A DNA stretch of 63,735 bases from an uncultured Terriglobales bacterium (GTDB lineage Bacteria > Acidobacteriota > Terriglobia > Terriglobales > Acidobacteriaceae), in NCBI GenBank assembly GCA_955652395.1, contig CATPBJ010000035.1:1-63735 (forward strand), read 5' to 3'. The notes beneath the pieces were generated by a model. The model worked only from the letters and a program-made list of their open reading frames with translations. It ran no database searches and was not told the origin of the DNA. Both the position numbers and the translations under genes were made by a program. The stretch's first letter is position 1. Each line of letters begins with the position of its first letter. Shown here one piece after another: positions 1 through 8,890 of the stretch.

Positions 1-2
1 GT

Positions 3-620
3 TACATCCAGGTAGACGCTTTCAACAAGGGCAAGGCGCAGGAAGTCGCGGCCAAAGTCCGGGCGCTGCAGAAGTCCGGAGCCAAAAAGCTGATTCTCGA
101 TCTGCGCAATTGCGCCGAGGGTGACGAATCGGAAGGCATCGCGGTTGCCAATTTGTTCCTCAATCATGGAACGATCACGTATTTGCAAGGCCAGAAGTTT
201 CCTCGTGAGGCCTTCAATGCTGATGCTTCAAAGGCAATCACCAACCTGCCCCTGGCCGTGCTGGTGAACAAGGGGACCGCCGGACCCGCGGAAATCGTGG
301 CTGCCGCGGTGCTCGAGAATGCGCGTGGAGATGTTGTCGGCGACAAGACTTTTGGCGATGGCTCCGTCCAGAAAACGATCCCGCTCCCCGACGGCTCGGC
401 GCTGATTTTGTCGATTGCCAAGTACTATTCGCCCGGCGGCAAGGCCATCCAGGACAGTGCAGTCACGCCGAGCGTCGTGGTCGCGGATAGCGACGATGAC
501 GCAGCGCTGCCCGACGCTGACGACAACGCGGCTCCGGCGGACGAAGAAAAGAAGCAGCCCCCGCAGCAGGACGAACAACTGCACAAGGCGATTCAGGTGC
601 TGAAAAGCAAGACCAGTTAG
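3..620 (+). CDS. S41 (C-terminal processing) peptidase-like protein, 5' truncated by window, catalytic residues missing
   Basis: An open frame runs from the window edge to 620, so this is the C-terminal 205 residues of a longer protein. The fold markers of the S41/CtpA tail-specific protease family are present: a strand LILDLRN, then a segment ending PAEIVAAAV, then VVGDKTFGDGSVQ and YYSPGGKAIQ. In active members the middle reads SASASEI and FGKGTVQ, with the third Ser-position residue and the Lys as the dyad. Here these read TAGPAEI and FGDGSVQ, so Ser is Gly and Lys is Asp. The last 50 residues are acidic, Pro/Gln-rich linker. I infer a non-catalytic S41 homologue of the envelope, perhaps with a PDZ domain before the window. 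The family call is firm; the loss of activity is inferred by alignment from memory. Confidence 0.85.
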   Translation, partial: YIQVDAFNKGKAQEVAAKVRALQKSGAKKLILDLRNCAEGDESEGIAVANLFLNHGTITYLQGQKFPREAFNADASKAITNLPLAVLVNKGTAGPAEIVAAAVLENARGDVVGDKTFGDGSVQKTIPLPDGSALILSIAKYYSPGGKAIQDSAVTPSVVVADSDDDAALPDADDNAAPADEEKKQPPQQDEQLHKAIQVLKSKTS

Positions 621-652
621 TACTGGTCGATAGGCTTTAGTCGTTGGTTCTG

Positions 653-683
653 ATCGCGCGCCCCTGGGCGCGCGATTTTGTTT
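653..683 (+). terminator. Intrinsic terminator after the S41-like gene
   Basis: A 10-bp perfect stem (653-662 with 667-676, all G/C except the two outer pairs) has a 4-base loop and is followed by TTTTGTTT. It lies 33 bases after the stop codon of the upstream gene. This is the clearest Rho-independent terminator in the window. Confidence 0.85.
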
Positions 684-797
684 GGGTGTCAGGCTTGTTC
701 GTCTACGTCTCCGACTGTGTCTACCCACAATGCGAGCTTGCCGTGGGCTTATGTGATGAAGGATGACAATTGGAAATGGTGGTGGGGTCCCGCGGCG

Positions 798-1839
798 ATG
801 ACTTCGAGACCGCCGGCCGATAAGACGGTCCAATGGCTCTTGGATGGCGATCCGGCCATCCGATGGCAGACCTTGCGTGACCTGGTCGGGGCCGCGGAAC
901 GCACTGCGGAACGAGAGCGTAAAAAGGTATATCGCGAAGGGTGGGGAGCTCGTCTGCTCGCCCGGCAGGATCCCGGGGGCATGTGGGCACGCGGGCAGTC
1001 GTCGGACGGCGGGCGTTACTCGGCCCAAATGGACCTCGACGACCTACCCCATGCTGATGCTCCGCGACTTTGGTTTGCCCCCCGGCAGCCAGCAGGCACG
1101 AAAGGCTTGTGGGCTGCTTCTCGATGCTGGACTGCAGCGCGACCGCGGTATCAACTATGGCGTCTGGGCAAAATGGATAGGTCGGAGCGAGACGTGCGTC
1201 ACGGGAATGGTCCTTTCGATCCTCTCGTACTTCGAATATGAAGACCCTCGGCTCGACACCATTGCCCGCCACCTGCTAGAGCGACAGATGACAGACGGCG
1301 GATGGAATTGCCGGCGACCAGAGGGTGCAACTCATGCTTCGGTCCACACGACCATAAGCGTACTCGAGGGCTTGCGATATTACGTACTGCACCGTAGACC
1401 CGAACCTCGAGGACGCGAACTTCGGGCAGTGTACGCCGCCCAGCGTCGCGGCCGTGAGTTCCTTCTGGTGCATCGTCTCTTCCGGTCGCACCGCACCGGC
1501 GAAATCATCAAACCTGCATTCATTCGGTTCTCGTTCCCCCCTCGGTGGCACTACGACATCCTTCGCGCCCTCGACTATTTCCAAGCCGTCAACGCGCCTT
1601 ACGACCAACGCCTTGCCGAGGCGATCGACATCGTTCATCGCAGCCAGCGAGCCGATGGCCGTTGGCCCTTACAGAACCGCTACCCAGGCAAGACGTATTT
1701 CGAACTGGAGCGACTCGGTGCGGCCAGTCGTTGGAATACTCTGCGCGCGCTGCGAGTGCTGAAGTGGTGGGAACAGGTTGAAGGACGAACGTCAAGCAAA
1801 CTCCGACTTGATTCCGAACCAGCGCGCATCTTGATTTGA
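798..1839 (+). pseudogene. Terpene-cyclase/prenyltransferase-fold (alpha/alpha toroid) protein, frameshifted
   Basis: Two overlapping frames make one protein. The first (from ATG 798, or ATG 756) reads WLLDGDPAIRWQTLRDL and then EGWGARLLARQDPGGMW. The second takes over near 1024 with PKWTSTTYPMLMLRDFGLPP and runs to 1839, including repeats such as QMTDGGWNCRRPEGATHAS and RSQRADGRWPLQNRYPGK. Removing one G at 1022/1023 joins them as YSPKWTSTTY, a continuous match to the family. The QxxDGxW-type repeats are those of squalene/hopene cyclase-like and prenyltransferase-like toroids, but at about 350 residues this is a short relative whose substrate is unknown. It is either a recent pseudogene or a single-base sequence error. 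The rest of the frame is well kept, so decay, if real, is recent. Confidence 0.75.
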
Positions 1840-1936
1840 ACAGGGTGATGTAAACCGCGCTCCCGCCTGCACGGTTTGACCCACTCCGCACCCTCCAATA
1901 AACTGAAGATTCCGCAAACAGTACAGGCTCTAGCCT

Positions 1937-3883
1937 ATGTCAGACAGCATCCATGTCAAGCTTCCTGACGGGACCGTGAAAGATGTCCCCAAGGGGACGA
2001 CCGCGCTCGATATCGCGAAATCAATCGGCCAGCGGCTGGCCGATGCGGCACTCGCGGCCAAAACCAATGGCGATCTCATCGACCTTACCAGGCCACTGGA
2101 GAAAGACACGGATCTTCGCCTGCTGACCGATCGCGATCCCGAGGCGCTCGAAGTGTACCGGCACTCGTCCGCTCATCTGCTGGCCGCGGCGGTGCTGGAA
2201 TTATTTCCCGAGACCAAGCTGGGCCACGGGCCGCCAACGGATACTGGATTCTTTTACGATTTCTATCGTCCTACTCCGTTCACGCCGGAAGACCTGCAGA
2301 AGATCGAGAAGAAGATGCAGGAACTGGTGCAGCAGGACATTCCCTATGCGCGCGAATTTCTGCCGCGCAACGAGGGCCTCGCGAAGTTCAAGGGCGAAGG
2401 CGACTTCATGAAGTGCCACTTCATCGAGCAGTTCACCAAGCCCGATGAAAAAATTTCGATTTACAAGACGGGGAAATTTCTCGATTTCTGCCGCGGCCCG
2501 CACATTCCTTCGACCGGCAAGATCAAAGCCTTCAAGTTGCTGAACATTGCCGGCGCTTACTGGTTGGGAGACGAGAAGAACCCGCAACTGCAGCGCATTT
2601 ATGGGACATCATTTTTCTCGAAAAAAGACCTCGACGATTTCCTGAACAAGCAGGAAGAGGCCAGGAAGCGCGACCACCGCGTGCTGGGCCAGCAGCTCGA
2701 CCTGTTTTCCATCCAGGAGCTGGCGGGGCCGGGGCTGATTTTCTGGCATCCCAAGGGCGGGATCATCCGCAAAGAGATGGAAGACTGGATGCGCTCCGAG
2801 TATCTGAAGCGCGGCTACTCGCTGGTGTACACGCCGCACGTGGCGCGGCGGCAGTTGTGGCAGACCTCGGGGCACGAAGGCTATTACGCGCAGAACATGT
2901 TCGACGTCATGGAGCTCGACGACGCCGAATACCGCATGAAGCCCATGAATTGCCCGTTCCACATCCTGATTTATAAAGACTCGCTGAAATCGTATCGTGA
3001 CCTGCCGGTGCGCCTGGGCGAACTGGGGACGGTGTATCGCTACGAGCGTTCGGGCGTGATGCACGGCCTGCTGCGCGTGCGCGGCTTCACTCAGGATGAT
3101 GCCCATATTTTCTGCACTCCTGAGCAAATTGAAAAAGAGATCGCCGATTGCGTCGAGTTTGCCCGCGATGTGCTCAAGGACTTCGGCTTTGATAGATTCC
3201 AGACCGAGCTTTCCACCTGGAACCCTGCTGATCGCAAAAATTTCGTGGGCAGCGAGGAGCAGTGGAACCTGGCCACGAGTTCGCTCGAGAAAGTTCTCAA
3301 GCAACTGAACATCGAATACACGACCATTCCGGGCGAAGCGGCCTTCTACGGGCCGAAGATTGACATCAAACTGGTGGACGCCATCGGACGCCTGTGGCAG
3401 CTCTCCACGGTTCAGTTCGATTTCAATCTACCGCAGCGCTTTGATCTCGAATATGTCGCCGAAGACGGATCGCGCAAGCAGCCGGTAATGGTGCACCGTG
3501 CTTTATACGGATCCGTCGAGCGCTTCTTCGGTGTGCTGATCGAGCACTATGCGGGCGCATTCCCAGTTTGGCTCTCGCCGGTACAGGCGGTGATGATCCC
3601 GATTTCCGAGCGCCACGCGGAGTACGCCAACCAAGTTGCTTCACAATTAAAAGAGGTAGGCGTTCGCGTGGAAGTCGATGCCCGGAACGAGAAGATGAAC
3701 GCCAAGATCCGCGAACACGCGATGCAGAAAGTCCCGTTCCTGCTGGTGGTCGGCGATAAAGAGGCCGAGGCCGGCAAAGTGAACGTCCGCACCCGCGGGA
3801 AAGAGAAAACGGAAGATATGCCGGCGGCAGAGTTCGTGGAGAAGATCAGGAAGCTGATTGCAGAGAAGAGCGCCAGCCTGTAA
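1937..3883 (+). CDS. thrS: Threonine--tRNA ligase
   Basis: A 648-residue class II threonyl-tRNA synthetase of normal full length that charges tRNA-Thr in the cytoplasm. In order: an N-terminal TGS domain (residues 1-63, beginning SDSIHVKLPDGTVKDVPKG); the editing domain with HSSAHLL and FCRGPH; the class II core with PMNCPFH (zinc Cys), motif 2 RYERSGVMHGLLRVRGFTQ and motif 3 VHRALYGSVERFFGVLIEHY; and a C-terminal anticodon-binding domain (from about 540, VQAVMIPI). The ATG at 1937 begins exactly at the TGS domain. The 97-base upstream gap shows no T-box features I can recognise. The gene stands alone on this strand. Confidence 0.98.
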   Translation: MSDSIHVKLPDGTVKDVPKGTTALDIAKSIGQRLADAALAAKTNGDLIDLTRPLEKDTDLRLLTDRDPEALEVYRHSSAHLLAAAVLELFPETKLGHGPPTDTGFFYDFYRPTPFTPEDLQKIEKKMQELVQQDIPYAREFLPRNEGLAKFKGEGDFMKCHFIEQFTKPDEKISIYKTGKFLDFCRGPHIPSTGKIKAFKLLNIAGAYWLGDEKNPQLQRIYGTSFFSKKDLDDFLNKQEEARKRDHRVLGQQLDLFSIQELAGPGLIFWHPKGGIIRKEMEDWMRSEYLKRGYSLVYTPHVARRQLWQTSGHEGYYAQNMFDVMELDDAEYRMKPMNCPFHILIYKDSLKSYRDLPVRLGELGTVYRYERSGVMHGLLRVRGFTQDDAHIFCTPEQIEKEIADCVEFARDVLKDFGFDRFQTELSTWNPADRKNFVGSEEQWNLATSSLEKVLKQLNIEYTTIPGEAAFYGPKIDIKLVDAIGRLWQLSTVQFDFNLPQRFDLEYVAEDGSRKQPVMVHRALYGSVERFFGVLIEHYAGAFPVWLSPVQAVMIPISERHAEYANQVASQLKEVGVRVEVDARNEKMNAKIREHAMQKVPFLLVVGDKEAEAGKVNVRTRGKEKTEDMPAAEFVEKIRKLIAEKSASL

Positions 3884-4385
3884 GCCCTCCCAAATGGGCA
3901 CGGTCCAGGGTTGGGCCAGCTGTCCCACCTGCCCAGCGGGAATCTCCCACATCTTCAGCGCGATTGCAAACCGCACCTCTTGACTTTTTTTCACTATCTA
4001 TGAGCGATCGATACTGCCTGACTGGGCTCGCACGATCGTGATGGATACCTCTCTGCGCGGCAATCAGTGGAGGTTTGACCTACACGCGGCTGTCGTGATG
4101 CCTGATCATGTTAACAGGTCTTTTACTCTGCTCGTTGACGTTGAGAGGTCAGAGGTGTTTTCCTTGCGAGAATTACCCAGGCGATCAAGGGCACCTCAGC
4201 GCATTTGATAAACCGCCAGCACGGTGGACCAGGACGTGTATGGCAGAAAGAATCGTTCGATCGAGTCTCGTGCGTTTCGGAGAAGCTTGATGAAAAGACT
4301 GCTTACATTTTGGATCATCCTGTGAGGAAGGGATGGGTGGATTCTCCAGAGAAATATCGCTGGGTGTGGGTGGTGCCGGCGTTGG
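3884..4385. other. Noncoding stretch, no gene seen
   Basis: About 500 bases between thrS and the phosphodiesterase gene. All frames give only short, low-quality peptides. No tRNA, clear hairpin or known riboswitch core was seen. The 3' end runs into a GC-rich dispersed repeat. Confidence 0.5.
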
Positions 4386-4425
4386 AGCCGAGCTTCGCTC
4401 GGCCGGGCAGCTGAGGACACCTGCC
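4386..4425. repeat. GC-rich dispersed repeat (family G1) abutting a start codon
   Basis: A hairpin, CCGAGCTTCGCTCGG, is followed by the segment GGGCAGCTGAGGACACCTGCC. This copy ends one base before the ATG of the next gene, so it replaces the ribosome-binding region. Related copies are at 4896, 18738, 20940, 38497, 41002, 42935, 58048 and 58350. Confidence 0.75.
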
Positions 4426-4896
4426 ATGCAGATCGTCGGCGTCATTTCCGATACTCATGGGCTGCTTCGTCCTGAGGCTCTTACCGCCCTGTGCGGGTCC
4501 GATTACATCATTCATGCCGGGGATATTGGCGATGCCGCGATCTTGAAAGAGCTGGCCAAGATTGCACCTGTTAGTGCGATTCGCGGCAACGTAGATCGCG
4601 AAGCTTGGGCGAAGAAAATTCCCACGACCAGCCTGCTCGAAATTCAGGGCGTGTCTATCTACTTAGTGCACAACCTGGCTGAACTCGACCTGAAACCTGA
4701 GGCTGCGGGATTTGGTGTCGTCGTGTACGGGCACAGCCATGCAGCCAAGCAGGAGATGAAGAAAGGCGTGCTTTACTTCAATCCCGGTAGCGCCGGACCG
4801 AGGAGGTTTTGGCTGCCGGTGACGGTCGGGCGGTTGACCGTGAAAGCCGGCGAGGTTTCGGGAGAGATTGTTGAGATTGTGCCGGGCGCCCAGTAG
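4426..4896 (+). CDS. YfcE/MJ0936-family metallophosphoesterase
   Basis: A 156-residue protein with the full motif set of the small calcineurin-like phosphodiesterases: GVISDTHG at residues 4-11 (metal ligands D and H), HAGDIGD near 30, GNVD near 57, VYGHSHAAKQ near 103 and FNPGSAGPRR near 120. Length and motif order match YfcE-type enzymes, which hydrolyse phosphodiesters with Mn/Ni in vitro; the natural substrate is unknown. The ATG at 4426 is chosen because the homologous part starts MQIVGVISDTHG. The longer frame upstream is only translated repeat DNA (GAELRSAGQLRTPA). No Shine-Dalgarno sequence is visible because the repeat occupies that place, so translation may be weak or leaderless. 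Confidence 0.92.
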   Translation: MQIVGVISDTHGLLRPEALTALCGSDYIIHAGDIGDAAILKELAKIAPVSAIRGNVDREAWAKKIPTTSLLEIQGVSIYLVHNLAELDLKPEAAGFGVVVYGHSHAAKQEMKKGVLYFNPGSAGPRRFWLPVTVGRLTVKAGEVSGEIVEIVPGAQ

Positions 4897-4932
4897 CCGA
4901 GCCTTTCTCGGCCGGGCACATGAGGACATCCT
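4896..4932. repeat. GC-rich dispersed repeat (family G1)
   Basis: CCGAGCCTTTCTCGGCCGG followed by GCACATGAGGACATCC, directly after the phosphodiesterase stop. It is followed by TTCGACTGCGCTCAAGGAC, another short unit seen again near 14720. Confidence 0.65.
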
Positions 4933-4987
4933 TCGACTGCGCTCAAGGACAGGTTCGCGCCTACGTGAGACGCGAGATGAGCGGCCC

Positions 4988-5314
4988 CTATACGGGACTC
5001 GGAGCTACGGGTGCGGGTGGCGCCGGAGCATGGCCGCCTCCGGTATTGACCAGGTCTTTCAATTCTTTGCTGGGTTTGAAGAAGGGAATTTTCTTGGCGG
5101 GAACTTCCACCCGCTCGCCGGTTTTTGGGTTGCGGCCGACGCGTGGTTTGCGCTGGCGAGTGCGGAAACTACCGAAGCCGCGAATCTCAATCTTGTCGCC
5201 CACGCGGAGCGAGCGCACAATGCTGTCAAAGATAGTCTCGACGATGACCTCACTGTCTTTACGCGTTAATTCCGCCAGCTTGGAGACTTCGTCGATCAGA
5301 TCAGCTTTTGTCAT
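4988..5314 (-). CDS. HU/IHF-family DNA-binding protein
   Basis: A 108-residue nucleoid protein. Residues 1-90 are the HU/IHF fold: MTKADLIDEVSKLAELTRKD at the dimerising helices, the core GDKIEIRGFGSFRTRQRKPR and the DNA-binding arm GRNPKTGERVEVPAKKIPFF with the intercalating Pro. The wording RVGRNPKTG and KIPFFKPSKELKD is closer to IHF-beta or acidobacterial HU than to E. coli HU. The last 18 residues are an Ala/Pro tail that is not part of the fold. GAGGAGCGT precedes the ATG, a good ribosome-binding site. The gene is monocistronic and convergent with the phosphodiesterase gene. Confidence 0.96.
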   Translation of the reverse strand: MTKADLIDEVSKLAELTRKDSEVIVETIFDSIVRSLRVGDKIEIRGFGSFRTRQRKPRVGRNPKTGERVEVPAKKIPFFKPSKELKDLVNTGGGHAPAPPAPVAPSPV

Positions 5315-5494
5315 ACGCTCCTCGGTCCGTCAGGATTATATGGGATGGCGACATTGTAGGCGCCGCAATCCTGTATAAACTTCTCAAATTTCAGGGGTTT
5401 TATGCAAGCAGCTTTTCCGGGCCAGCGTCCGAAACGTCAGCTTCCTGGCCTTGAAATTCAGGACTCAGGTAACACGTGACCCCCCGAGCGGCTT

Positions 5495-6412
5495 CTATTT
5501 CCACAAATAATAGAATCCCGTGTGCTGATCCAGCAGCTTCTCCCGGCTGGGGAGCCACTGAGAGACATCCCCGAACAAGAGGTCGAGCACCGTCTTGCGT
5601 TCCTTGTCGGGATGGACCAGGACGGGCTTGCCGGTTATGCCGACCGCCTTGGCAGTGTCATCTACGGCAGCTTCGAAGTCGGCGATCTGATCGATCATGT
5701 GCATGGACAAGGCTTGTTCACCGGTCCAGACCCGGCCATCGGCGAGGGACTTGACGTCCTCCACCTTGGCATGGCGCCCGTCGGCGACGGCTTTAACGAA
5801 TTGGCCGTACATGTTGTCAATCAGCGACTGAAGGTAGGCCCGCTCTTTGGGGGTCATATCGCGCGAAGGGTCGCCGGTGCTCTTGTATTCGCCTACCGTC
5901 AGCACCTCGGGTTTCAGCTTGGCCCAGCGCAACAGGTCACCGTAATTGACCCACTCGGAGATGACGCCGATCGATCCCACCACGCTGCCGTTATCGGCAT
6001 AAATCTTGTTGGTGGCGGAAGAAACGTAGTAAGCGCCGCTGGCACCCACGGTCTCGATCGAAGCGACGATGTGCTTCCTCTTTTCGTCCCGGACGCGTTT
6101 GACCTCGCGGTAAATTTCTTCCGACGCGGCCACCCCGCCACCGGGCGAATTCACGTGGATGATAATGGCTTTGATGGAATCGTCATCGCCGAATTTCTTG
6201 ACCTGCTGTACTACCGTGCTAGGATCAAGAATGACGCCTTCCAGCTCGACCACGCCAATCTTGTCTCCAAAACTGGCGCGCAGCGAGGTGCTATCTCCCC
6301 CAGCATGCAGCGAGAGATAGACCAGGGTAAACACCGCCAGCACAAAGAGGAAGAAGGCTCCTCCCCCAATCACGATCCAGAGCAGAGTGCGCGAGCGTCC
6401 GTTTTCAGCCAT
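5495..6412 (-). CDS. sppA: Signal peptide peptidase SppA
   Basis: A 305-residue short-form SppA. It has a single N-terminal membrane anchor (residues 11-35) and then the clp-like protease fold. The catalytic Ser is in ETVGASGAYYV (Ser125) and the Lys in VGEYKSTGDPSR (Lys177). Their 52-residue spacing is as in B. subtilis SppA. HVNSPGGGVAASEEIY is the oxyanion-loop strand. The family degrades cleaved signal peptides in the membrane. The ATG at 6412 was chosen because it is followed by a charged N-terminus and the anchor; an in-frame ATG at 6433 would add seven residues. Neither has a convincing ribosome-binding site. The region just upstream is a GGTTTCT heptad repeat. Confidence 0.95.
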   Translation of the reverse strand: MAENGRSRTLLWIVIGGGAFFLFVLAVFTLVYLSLHAGGDSTSLRASFGDKIGVVELEGVILDPSTVVQQVKKFGDDDSIKAIIIHVNSPGGGVAASEEIYREVKRVRDEKRKHIVASIETVGASGAYYVSSATNKIYADNGSVVGSIGVISEWVNYGDLLRWAKLKPEVLTVGEYKSTGDPSRDMTPKERAYLQSLIDNMYGQFVKAVADGRHAKVEDVKSLADGRVWTGEQALSMHMIDQIADFEAAVDDTAKAVGITGKPVLVHPDKERKTVLDLLFGDVSQWLPSREKLLDQHTGFYYLWK

Positions 6413-6440
6413 ACCGATGGCATAGTTTAGCACTCAGGAC

Positions 6441-6468
6441 GGTTTCTGGTTTCCGGTTTCTAGTTTCT
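6441..6468. repeat. Heptad repeat, GAAACYN family (half element)
   Basis: Four exact 7-base periods: GGTTTCT, GGTTTCC, GGTTTCT, AGTTTCT (reverse complement GAAACYN). A weak opposite-strand partner, GCCGGAAACTTG, is at 6664. The space from 6469 to 6758 holds no gene and no clear promoter I can defend. Confidence 0.75.
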
Positions 6469-6758
6469 GAATTGTGATGGGGATTCAGCCGGTTGCAGCG
6501 ACTGGATTAGTCGGTGCAAGAGTCGGCTAACCTCGCCGGAGCGAGTCATCAACCCTACGACCGTCTCGCGGGAAAGACACCTAAGGTTCCCGGCTATAAC
6601 GACCTGGCTTTCCATCTCGAGCAGTGACCCACGCGCTTGTCCATACTGCGGTAGACACTAGAAGCCGGAAACTTGTCTGTGACGTCTGAACCATCCCCGG
6701 AATGCCCTTGACGTGCGCTCAGGAGCTTCGTAACATTCGCCCTTCAATGGAGGGGTCA

Positions 6759-7430
6759 ATGGCTGCATTCTGTGTAAGTTGTGGAAATCCGCTGGCGGAC
6801 GGAGCCAAGTTCTGCAGCAAGTGCGGTGCAACCCAGCCGTCGGCGCCGGCTGGAACCGTTTCTCCGCCGTCCGCTGCTCCTGCTTCCAAAGGCAGCAACA
6901 CTGCGATCAAGATCATTATCGGCATCCTGGGCTTTTTCGTGTTTCTGAGCCTTCTGGCGGCTGGAAGCTGCTTTTATATCGGCTACCGGGTGAAGCAGCG
7001 AGCCCACGAGTTTTCCCGGTCGATGGGTGGGGACGCAAAGCCCTACACGGGCAGGCGCCAGCCCTGCGCCATGTTGTCCACCAGCGAAGCATCGGATGCC
7101 CTCGGCCAAACGGTCGCGTCGGTGGAACAGCGCGGCACTTCGGCTTGCGCGTACGGCTACGGTTCCGGTGGCCAACATTTCGATGTCGAGTACACCTGGG
7201 AAGGCGGGGGTATCACCATGGGGATCGCTCACGGCGCCATGAAGCATGTGGCTGGTATGGATACTTTCACCACGGTGGACGGCATCGGCGATGAGGCCTA
7301 TCTGGCTCCAGGGAACTCGGCCCTCATGATGCGCAAAGGCGACGTGATGGTGAATATTGATCTGCGTGAATCGGGCGTTAGCGCGGACGCAGCCAAGAAG
7401 ATGGCCCGCAAGATCGCCAGCCGCTTGTAG
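6759..7430 (+). CDS. Membrane-anchored zinc-ribbon protein of unknown function
   Basis: A 223-residue protein. Residues 1-25 are a zinc ribbon (FCVSCGNPLADGAKFCSKCG, two CxxC knuckles). A Pro/Ala/Ser linker follows, then one membrane segment (IIIGILGFFVFLSLLAAGSC, about residues 50-72) and an outside domain of about 130 residues with no family I recognise (CAMLSTSEASDALGQTV onward). The domain has a mild resemblance to DUF3558-like lipoprotein domains. The ATG at 6759 is chosen for its site GGAGGGG, six bases upstream, and because it places the zinc ribbon at the start; upstream in-frame ATGs at 6702 and 6747 are less likely. The topology suggests a cytoplasmic ribbon and a periplasmic domain. 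Confidence 0.85.
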   Translation: MAAFCVSCGNPLADGAKFCSKCGATQPSAPAGTVSPPSAAPASKGSNTAIKIIIGILGFFVFLSLLAAGSCFYIGYRVKQRAHEFSRSMGGDAKPYTGRRQPCAMLSTSEASDALGQTVASVEQRGTSACAYGYGSGGQHFDVEYTWEGGGITMGIAHGAMKHVAGMDTFTTVDGIGDEAYLAPGNSALMMRKGDVMVNIDLRESGVSADAAKKMARKIASRL

Positions 7431-7562
7431 TCTCTCAGCGGGCGGGAGTAAGGCCATTGAGGCGGTTACCTGGCCAGGTGCTAAGAGTACATGTCCCGAT
7501 TTTCCGCGGGGCATGACCTGACATCACGTGGTTTGCCCGCTATTTCCTGTGACAATAGCGGC

Positions 7563-8888
7563 ATGAAGCTTTCCTGGAGGAGACTACTGGCCGCCACGGG
7601 CGCGCTGGTATTGGTTCTGGCGTGCGTGAATTGCGGCGGGCGTACATCCGCGTCGGCGCTGTCATCGGGTGGCGGAAGTGGTTCCGGCAGTGGCGGATCA
7701 GGAGGCGGTGGCTCGGGCGGATCCGGGTCGGGCGGTAACAACCAGAGCGCTTGTAGTGCGATGAGCACGGGACAAGGCGCCAGCCTTAATGGCTTCCGTC
7801 CTTTGGGCAGCGACAACCTCTGGAATCAGGATATTTCCGGTTCGCCCGTCGACCCGAATTCGAATGCCATCATCAATTTCATCGGGCCAACCATCGGAAT
7901 GCACGCCGATTTTGGATCGGGACAGTACCAGGGTTCGAATATTGGAATCCCGTACTCGGTGGTAAGCGGTACGCAAGCGCCGGTGAACATCACCTTCACT
8001 GCCTACGGTTCCGAGAGTGATCCGGGGCCGATGCCGGTGCCGGGCAATGCCTCGATCGAGGGCGATCCGAATCCAGGGAACGGCGATCGCCACGTGTTGG
8101 TCCTCGATAACAGCAATTGCTTTCTCTACGAGTTGTTCAGTGCTGTCCCTAACGGCAACGGGAGCTGGAATGCCGCCTCAGCGGCGGTCTGGGACTTACT
8201 GGGCAATGAGCAGCGTCCCTGGACATGGACCTCGGCCGACGCCGCGGGCCTGCCGATCTTTCCCGGCCTGGTACGTTACGACGAAGTGGCCGCGGGACAG
8301 ATCCAGCACGCCATTCGCTTCACCCTGCCGCAGAGCCGGGCCGCAGTGGTCCTGCCCGCGACACATTGGGCGTCCAACTCCACCAGTGTGGATGCGCCCC
8401 CGATGGGCATGCGCTTACGCCTGAACGCTGCCTACAACATTTCCGGGTTTTCCACCAATGTGCAAGTCATCCTGTCCGCGATGAAGAAGTACGGCCTGAT
8501 CATGGCTGACAATGGCAGCGCCATGTACATCAGCGGTGCGCCCGACAGTCGTTGGGACAACGACGATCTGCACAACCTCGGGCAGGTACCGGCCTCGGCA
8601 TTCGAAGTGGTGCAGATGAGTACGGTGTACACCGCTTCGAACGTTCCGCAAGGTGCGGCCCCGGCCATCCATAGCTTTATAGCAACGCCAGCCAGCGTGA
8701 GTGCCGGGGGCAGCGTGGCACTGTCATGGGACGTCAGCAATGCCTCTTACGTCATCGTCTCGCCGCAGGCAGGAGCGATCCGAGGCACCCGCGTGACGGT
8801 CCAGCCCGCCCAATCCACCACTTACACGCTATATGCCACCAACCAGTACGGGCGAAGCATGGCGATGGTCACGGTAAACGTGCAGTAA
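7563..8888 (+). CDS. Secreted lipoprotein with Ser/Gly linker and C-terminal Ig-like domain
   Basis: 441 residues. The N-terminus MKLSWRRLLAATGALVLVLA is a signal peptide. A following Cys (LVLACVNCGG) suggests lipidation. Residues 33-60 are almost pure Gly/Ser. The next 290 residues form an unrecognised globular domain beginning FRPLGSDNLWNQDISG, with a DRHVLVLDN segment. The final 85 residues (PAIHSFIATPASVSAGGSVA to the end) look like a bacterial Ig-like sandwich ending TLYATNQYGRSMAMVTVNV. I assign no enzyme activity. The ATG at 7563 fits the signal peptide; the frame extends 24 codons further upstream without one. Confidence 0.85.
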   Translation: MKLSWRRLLAATGALVLVLACVNCGGRTSASALSSGGGSGSGSGGSGGGGSGGSGSGGNNQSACSAMSTGQGASLNGFRPLGSDNLWNQDISGSPVDPNSNAIINFIGPTIGMHADFGSGQYQGSNIGIPYSVVSGTQAPVNITFTAYGSESDPGPMPVPGNASIEGDPNPGNGDRHVLVLDNSNCFLYELFSAVPNGNGSWNAASAAVWDLLGNEQRPWTWTSADAAGLPIFPGLVRYDEVAAGQIQHAIRFTLPQSRAAVVLPATHWASNSTSVDAPPMGMRLRLNAAYNISGFSTNVQVILSAMKKYGLIMADNGSAMYISGAPDSRWDNDDLHNLGQVPASAFEVVQMSTVYTASNVPQGAAPAIHSFIATPASVSAGGSVALSWDVSNASYVIVSPQAGAIRGTRVTVQPAQSTTYTLYATNQYGRSMAMVTVNVQ

Positions 8889-8890
8889 GA

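Noticed and set aside
228..1028. Long minus-strand frame (266 codons) over the S41 end and the start of the cyclase-like gene
   Set aside because: It is antisense to two recognised coding regions and its product is Arg-rich low-quality sequence typical of GC-rich shadow frames.
5522..6430. 302-codon plus-strand frame opposite sppA
   Set aside because: Exact antisense of a strongly supported SppA; no motif, and the length is explained by high GC content.
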